From Papillibacter sp. (GTDB lineage: Bacteria; Bacillota; Clostridia; Oscillospirales; Oscillospiraceae), in the NCBI GenBank assembly GCA_012838125.1, contig DUPW01000015.1, positions 1-41,949 on the forward strand: a DNA stretch of 41,949 nt, written 5' to 3'. The position numbers and the translations under genes were made by a program. The notes below the pieces were generated by a model. It made no database searches, had not been told where the DNA came from, and was given only the letters and a program-made list of their open reading frames with translations. Below are positions 36,944 to 41,949 of this stretch, one piece after another; within the stretch, counting starts at the first letter, position 1; the number at the start of each line of letters is the position of its first letter.

Positions 36944-37378
36944 ATGTATTCGGAAAAAGTAATGGAGCATTTCTCCAACCCGCGCAACGTCGGAGAGATT
37001 GAAGACGCCAACGCCATCGGCCAGGTTGGAAACCCCAAGTGCGGCGACATCATGAAGATGTACATGAAGATTGAAAACGACGTCATCGTAGACATCAAGT
37101 TCAAGACCTTCGGCTGCGGCGCCGCCATCGCCACCTCCTCCATGGCCACGGAGATGGTGAAGGGCATGACCATTGAAGAAGCCCTTCAGCTGACGAACAA
37201 AGCCGTCACCGACGCGCTGGACGGCCTGCCCCCGGCGAAGCTGCACTGCTCGGTGCTGGCGGAGGAGGGCATCAAGTCCGCCATTGCCGACTACTACCGC
37301 CGTCAGGGCATCGATCCGGAACCCATCGTGGGCTGCAACTTCGACTGCGACGCCTGCCATCAGGACCACGGCGCATAA
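36944..37378 (+). CDS. nifU: NifU/IscU-like Fe-S scaffold
   Basis: NPKCGDIMKMYM, TFGCGAAIATSSMATEMVKG, LHCSVLAEEGIKSAI. Confidence 0.94.
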   Translation: MYSEKVMEHFSNPRNVGEIEDANAIGQVGNPKCGDIMKMYMKIENDVIVDIKFKTFGCGAAIATSSMATEMVKGMTIEEALQLTNKAVTDALDGLPPAKLHCSVLAEEGIKSAIADYYRRQGIDPEPIVGCNFDCDACHQDHGA

Positions 37379-37395
37379 AAGTACATCACTGACAC

Positions 37396-37430
37396 AAAAA
37401 AGACCGCCCGTTTATACGGGCGGTCTTTTT
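37396..37430 (+). terminator. Rho-independent terminator of nifS-nadA-nifU
   Basis: AAAAAGACCGCCCG-TTTATA-CGGGCGGTCTTTTT. Confidence 0.92.
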
Positions 37431-37556
37431 GCTTTCCCGGCGTTATGCGGCAGTCACACGGCTGTGCCCCCCGGAATAGAATGAACGGAAGCGCCCTGTG
37501 GTTTTACAGCAAAAAAAGAAGGGTTTTGTTCAAGCAGATAAAAGGAGGATATCATC

Positions 37557-38423
37557 ATGATATTTGCCGTTATAGGAGGAGACATGCGTCAGGCCAAGCT
37601 CGCTGAGATGCTGGCGGCAGACGGACATCGGGTTTCGACCTTTGCCATAGATAAGCTTCGGTTAGAAAACGGGGTTACGCAGCAATCCAGTGTAAAAGAA
37701 GCGGTGGAACAGGCCGATTGTGTTATTTTACCGCTCCCTATAACATCGCGGGAAGGGCTTCTCAATGCACCCTTAAGCTCCGGTATACATACCACGCTGG
37801 AAATCCTCTCCGCGCTCCGGCCGGAGCAAATTGTCTGCGCCGGCCGTGTCGACGAGCAGACGGCGAAGTCCGCCGAGGAGGCGGGTATCGAGCTCATCGA
37901 CTACCTGGGACGGGAGGAACTGGCCGTTTCCAACGCCGTTGCCGCGGCGGAGGGAGCCATTCAGCTGATAATGGAGGAGACGGCCATCACCGTCTGCCAC
38001 GCCAAGTGCCTTGTCATCGGTTTCGGCCGCATCGGCAAGATACTCAGCCATCGCCTCAGAGGACTGGGCGCCTACGTCACCGCCACGGCGCGGAAAGTGG
38101 AGGATCTGGCGTGGATTCGCGCCTATGGATACGAGGCGTGGGAGACGGATAAGATTGACGGAACGCTGGGTCAATACGATGTCATCATCAACACCGTTCC
38201 GGCGAGAATACTGGGGGAGGAGCGCCTGCGTGAGGTGAGGCGGGGTGCGCTCTGCCTTGACTTAGCATCCAAACCGGGGGGAATGGATTTTGCGGCCGCG
38301 TCAAAGCTCGGGGTGAAGGCCGTTTGGGCGCTGAGCCTTCCCGGCGAAGTGGCGGCGGTGACGTCCGGCAGGATTATCAAGGATACGATTTACAATATAC
38401 TCAGCGAAAAGGGCGTGTCATAA
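37557..38423 (+). CDS. dpaA: Dipicolinate synthase subunit A
   Basis: IFAVIGGDMRQAKLAEMLAADGH, LVIGFGRIGKILSHRLRGLGAYVT, TVPARIL, DLASKPGGMDF. Confidence 0.95.
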   Translation: MIFAVIGGDMRQAKLAEMLAADGHRVSTFAIDKLRLENGVTQQSSVKEAVEQADCVILPLPITSREGLLNAPLSSGIHTTLEILSALRPEQIVCAGRVDEQTAKSAEEAGIELIDYLGREELAVSNAVAAAEGAIQLIMEETAITVCHAKCLVIGFGRIGKILSHRLRGLGAYVTATARKVEDLAWIRAYGYEAWETDKIDGTLGQYDVIINTVPARILGEERLREVRRGALCLDLASKPGGMDFAAASKLGVKAVWALSLPGEVAAVTSGRIIKDTIYNILSEKGVS

Positions 38424-39007
38424 TGGACGAAAGAACCATCGGATTCGCACTATGCGGATCATATTGCACCTTCGATAAGGCGCTTCGCACCCTGGCGGAG
38501 CTGAGCGAGATGTACGACAACATTGTGCCGATTATGTCGGAAAAGGCCTATTCCACGGATACCCGTTTCGGGAAAGCGAGGGATTTTATCGACGAAATCG
38601 AGGCTCTTTGCGGACGGAGCATCATCCACACCATCGCGCAGGCGGAGCCGATTGGGCCGAAGAATCTTCTCGACCTGCTCGTCATTGCCCCCTGTACCGG
38701 CAATACGCTGGCGAAACTCGCCCATGGGATAACCGATTCCAGCGTCACCATGGCGGCAAAGGCGCACCTGCGAAACGGTAAGCCCCTTCTCATCGCCGTC
38801 TCCACCAACGACGGCCTCACGGGAAACGCCGCCAATCTCGGATTACTCCTGAACCGGAAAAACGTCTACTTCGTGCCCTTCGGGCAGGACGATCCTCACA
38901 AAAAGCCCGGCTCTCTCATCGCGGATTTCCGACTGATACCTCAAGCTGTTGAATCGGCATTCAACGGCGTTCAGATACAGCCGGTTTTACGTTTTGATAT
39001 CGGGTAA
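38423..39007 (+). CDS. dpaB: Dipicolinate synthase subunit B
   Basis: IGFALCGSYCTFDKAL, LLVIAPCTGNTLAKLAHGITDSSVTMAAKAHLRN; TAATG junction with dpaA. Confidence 0.95.
   Translation: MDERTIGFALCGSYCTFDKALRTLAELSEMYDNIVPIMSEKAYSTDTRFGKARDFIDEIEALCGRSIIHTIAQAEPIGPKNLLDLLVIAPCTGNTLAKLAHGITDSSVTMAAKAHLRNGKPLLIAVSTNDGLTGNAANLGLLLNRKNVYFVPFGQDDPHKKPGSLIADFRLIPQAVESAFNGVQIQPVLRFDIG
38949..38964. repeat. TTGAAT-CGGC-ATTCAA dyad inside dpaB
   Basis: Read directly. Confidence 0.8.
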
Positions 39008-39020
39008 GCGAAAAAGGCAC

Positions 39021-39054
39021 AAAAAAGGCTGTGGCTTTACGCCGCAGCCTTTTT
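39021..39054. terminator. Bidirectional terminator
   Basis: AAAAAAGGCTG...CAGCCTTTTT hairpin between convergent genes. Confidence 0.75.
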
Positions 39055-39382
39055 AGTCCCATTTTGAGATGTATGCACACCACTTCGGGTACACCTTTCC
39101 TCCGGGCATGACGAGGATGCCGCCGCAACTGGTGGAGTCTAGCTGCGTGACAAGCAGACAGTGCCAGACGCCCCTTTCATCCACACGGCAGAGGTGCCTG
39201 TTTTCTTCGATGAAAGGACGGTCGGCGTAGAGGTCGGTAATGAAGTTAACATAATCTATAACTGGCAATCGGATGTGTTTGGCGATTGTGAATGGGCGCT
39301 CATCCTGCTTCAGGTGCGGCCGACGCAAGTCGCTGATCCGAGCAGGCTGATGGACAAAGTAAGCCGTTCGCAGCATGTCCAT
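39053..39382 (-). CDS. Small hypothetical protein (DUF6329-like); start uncertain, longer ORF to 39508
   Basis: MDMLRTAYFVHQPARISDLRRPHLKQDERPFTIAKHIRLPVIDYVNFITDLYADRPFIEENRHLC...WHCLLV; resembles remembered small Clostridia proteins. Confidence 0.5.
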   Translation of the reverse strand: MDMLRTAYFVHQPARISDLRRPHLKQDERPFTIAKHIRLPVIDYVNFITDLYADRPFIEENRHLCRVDERGVWHCLLVTQLDSTSCGGILVMPGGKVYPKWCAYISKWD

Positions 39383-39705
39383 TTTACCGCACCAATCGAA
39401 AAGAAGGAGCCGAGTTCGTTTGATGAAACATGAGAATGCAGCCCTTTCTGCCTGTGATGGCAATTGAAATCGTGCTCTGCGTGGAACGAGTGAGGCGTTC
39501 ATGAACATGCGTGTCTTATCGGGGATGGACGTTATTCTATTTCAGAGATGTCTCATCGGTAAAAAACAGAATAATAGGAATAACTATTTGCTTATGCACG
39601 TATCATAACGCATTATGTACATTAAATCAATGAAAAATGCGGCCTTCTGCAATGAAAAAGAAGGAAGTGCCATAGCTTCGGTGGATCGAACAGGCGACAT
39701 AACAT

Positions 39706-39800
39706 GGTAAATTTGGAGATTGTCAGGTAAATCTGAACAATCGCCGGGAAAGTACATGAAATGCGTAAAATCGTTAAATAATTATCAGGAACCGTTAAAA
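39706..39800 (+). repeat. Two pairs of phased direct repeats upstream of the second OYE gene
   Basis: GGTAAATTTG (39706) / GGTAAATCTG (39726), pitch 20; TCGTTAAA (39771) / CCGTTAAA (39792), pitch 21. Confidence 0.5.
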
Positions 39801-39922
39801 AATAGCCGGATTCCGCCGGGATGCGGTGCATATTAGTCAATACGTAAACTTTGGTTGCGACGGTGCCGCAACTGGGATAGACTAAGAATAAATAATCAGT
39901 AAATCCGAGTGGCGGTGGAAAA

Positions 39923-41869
39923 ATGAAGAGAAAATTCCCGAATTTATGCAAGCCTATTCAAATTGGCAATGTTATATTCAGAAACAGAATGTTCAGCGCC
40001 CCCATGGGCGGAACGGATATCCCAGAAGACTGCACAATCGGCCCGAAGTCTACGGCCTTTTACGAGTTACGGGCCAAAGGCGGCGCCGGGGCGGTGACGG
40101 TGAGTGAATGTGTGGTGCACCCGAAGACGGAGCACTCCCACATGTACCATCTCGACACAAAGGTCCTCGGTTCCATGGCCAGCTTCACCTACACGGCGGA
40201 TGCCATCCGCCGGCACGGGGCGATTCCCAGCGTGGAGCTGTCCCACTCAGGCCAGTTTTCCGGCACGTATCTCATCGATACGAAGGAAAAGAAGGAGATG
40301 GAGCAGTGGGGACCCAGCGCCGGCGTGCGGTACGACGGTGTGCCCGTTCGGGAGCTGACGGAGGAACTTATAAAAGAAATCGTGGAGGCCTACGGCACCA
40401 CGGCGGCTCTGGCCAAGCGGGCCGGTTTTGAAATGGTCATGGTTCACGGCGGCCACGGGTGGCTTGTGAACCAGTTCCTCTCGCCCCATTATAACAAGAG
40501 AACGGACAAGTACGGCGGCAGCCTGGAAAACCGCGTCCGCTTCGCCCAGGAAGTGCTGGACAGCGTCCGCGCGGCGGTGGGGCCCGGTTTTCCCATAGAG
40601 TTTCGTATGAGCGGCGCGGAGTTCTTCGAGGGCGGCTACGGCCTTGAGGAGGGCGTGGAAATCGCCAAACTCTTAGAGTCCCGGGTGGACCTTCTGCATG
40701 TCTCCGCTGGCTCGTACCTCACGGGCTTTGACATCACCCACCCCTCCATGTTCCGGGAGCACGGCTGCAACGTGTATCTGGCGGCGGAGATTAAAAAGCA
40801 CGTCTCCATCCCCGTGGCCACGGTGGGGGGCCTCAACGACCCGTACATGATGGAGGAGATTATCGCCAGCGGCAAGGCCGACGTGGTGGAAATGGCCCGT
40901 GCCCTCCTTGCCGACCCGGAGCTGCCCCGCAAAGTCATGAGCAACCGGGACGGCAGCATCGTCAAGTGCCTGCGCTGCTACACCTGTTTGGCGGAGCGGG
41001 CTGTCACCACGACGCGGCGCTGCTCTGTTAACCCCCTTATTGGGCGGGAGCAGGAGGCGGGGGACATTGTCCCCGCTGTGGTGCCGAAGAAAGTGCTCGT
41101 GGTGGGCGGGGGACCGGGCGGCCTGCAGGCGGCCATTACGGCGGCAAAGCGGGGCCACAAGGTCATCCTCTGCGAGGCGACGGATGAGCTGGGGGGCATT
41201 CTCAAGGGCGAACGCGCCATCCCCTTTAAATACGAGATGTACGAGCTGGCCGTCACCCTCGGCACACAGGCGCGGGAGCTGGGCGTTGAAATCCGCCTGA
41301 ACACCCGCGTGACGAAGGAGTACGCCGAGCAGGAGAACGCCGACGCGGTGATTATCGCCGTGGGCTCCGAGCCCATGGTTCCCCCGATACCGGGAATAGA
41401 TGGCGACAATGTTATTCAGGTGACGGAGTACCATCACAAAAAAGACGAAGTGACGGACAACGTCGTCGTCCTCGGTGCCGGACTGTCCGGCTGTGAAATC
41501 GCTGTTCACCTTGCCCATGAGGGAAAAACCGTTCACCTCGTGGGACGAAGCGGCGAGCTGGCGAAAAACGCCAACGTCCGCCAGCGCCCGATTCTCCTCA
41601 AAGAGATTGAGAAAAGCGGCGTCAAGGTGTACACGAATCACAAGGGGATTCGCGTGACGAAGGAAGGCGTCCTCTGCGAGCACGAGGGGAAGGAAGTGCT
41701 CGTCCCGGGCACCACCGTTATCTGCGCCCTGGGTCAGCGCCCGCGGCGTAAGGAAGTGGAGGAGCTTCTTGATGCGGCGCCCTTCGTGGCCCAAATCGGC
41801 GACTGCGTCAAGGCGAGCACCAATACGGACGCCATCTATCAGGGCCACCATGCCGCGCTGGATGTTTGA
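39923..41869 (+). CDS. Old-yellow-enzyme-type Fe-S flavoenzyme (paralogue of 12393-14336)
   Basis: FRNRMFSAPMGG, HGGHGWLVNQFLS, CLRCYTCLAERAVTTTRRCSVNPLIGRE, VLVVGGGPGGLQAAITAAKRGHKVILCE; 648 aa. Confidence 0.92.
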   Translation: MKRKFPNLCKPIQIGNVIFRNRMFSAPMGGTDIPEDCTIGPKSTAFYELRAKGGAGAVTVSECVVHPKTEHSHMYHLDTKVLGSMASFTYTADAIRRHGAIPSVELSHSGQFSGTYLIDTKEKKEMEQWGPSAGVRYDGVPVRELTEELIKEIVEAYGTTAALAKRAGFEMVMVHGGHGWLVNQFLSPHYNKRTDKYGGSLENRVRFAQEVLDSVRAAVGPGFPIEFRMSGAEFFEGGYGLEEGVEIAKLLESRVDLLHVSAGSYLTGFDITHPSMFREHGCNVYLAAEIKKHVSIPVATVGGLNDPYMMEEIIASGKADVVEMARALLADPELPRKVMSNRDGSIVKCLRCYTCLAERAVTTTRRCSVNPLIGREQEAGDIVPAVVPKKVLVVGGGPGGLQAAITAAKRGHKVILCEATDELGGILKGERAIPFKYEMYELAVTLGTQARELGVEIRLNTRVTKEYAEQENADAVIIAVGSEPMVPPIPGIDGDNVIQVTEYHHKKDEVTDNVVVLGAGLSGCEIAVHLAHEGKTVHLVGRSGELAKNANVRQRPILLKEIEKSGVKVYTNHKGIRVTKEGVLCEHEGKEVLVPGTTVICALGQRPRRKEVEELLDAAPFVAQIGDCVKASTNTDAIYQGHHAALDV

Positions 41870-41881
41870 ATCTTCGTTCAA
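41866..41881. repeat. TTGAAT-CTTC-GTTCAA dyad overlapping the stop codon of the second OYE gene
   Basis: Read directly; TGA stop at 41867-41869. Confidence 0.8.
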
Positions 41882-41893
41882 TTATACCGACTT

Positions 41894-41916
41894 CCTATAT
41901 AGACCCTATATAGACC
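41894..41916 (+). repeat. Two tandem copies of an 11-bp unit CCTATATAGAC
   Basis: CCTATATAGACC at 41894-41905 and 41905-41916. Confidence 0.8.
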
Positions 41917-41949
41917 ACCCAGACCCTAAAGCAGACACGCCGATGCGAG

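Noticed and set aside
40673-41881. 402-aa minus ORF antisense to the second OYE gene
   Set aside because: Shadow ORF with no domain signature.
1-41949. CRISPR arrays, transposases, integrases, tRNA or rRNA genes
   Set aside because: None seen in either the ORF translations or the raw sequence.

Overview
The window is a gene-dense, GC-rich (by eye) segment from a spore-forming Firmicute, probably a Clostridia member. Spore markers are dpaA-dpaB, an alpha/beta-type SASP, YtaF and a DacF-type carboxypeptidase. I see no phage, transposase, CRISPR array, rRNA or tRNA. Left to right it holds: a FldA/HadA-like family III CoA-transferase; a frameshifted helical protein; DUF4177; YtaF; a PMCA-type Ca2+ P-type ATPase; a three-subunit molybdenum hydroxylase; asparaginase with a long leader; a frameshifted GNAT; an OYE-type Fe-S flavoenzyme; a divergent REC-BTAD response regulator and hybrid histidine kinase; a SUV3-like RNA helicase; a SASP; a TPP riboswitch with ThiT; an MBL hydrolase; tandem nitroreductases; Rex; a truncated NUDIX; YhfC with a DUF3887 lipoprotein; GalU; QueT-QueH; an alpha/beta hydrolase; a P-loop protein; Pgi; DacF; a Cys/Gly-rich micropeptide; an SLH protein; nifS-nadA-nifU; dpaAB; a small unknown; and a second OYE paralogue. 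The most unusual unexplained signals are: (1) a recurring 16-bp dyad TTGAAY-N4-RTTCAA at five sites, two overlapping a stop codon; (2) a long leader before asparaginase with mutually exclusive pairings, one next to the Shine-Dalgarno; (3) phased direct repeats by the second OYE gene that could suit a BTAD regulator; and (4) two disrupted genes whose frames are restored by a single-nucleotide change. Family calls come from recognised motifs and remembered homologues. No search was run.
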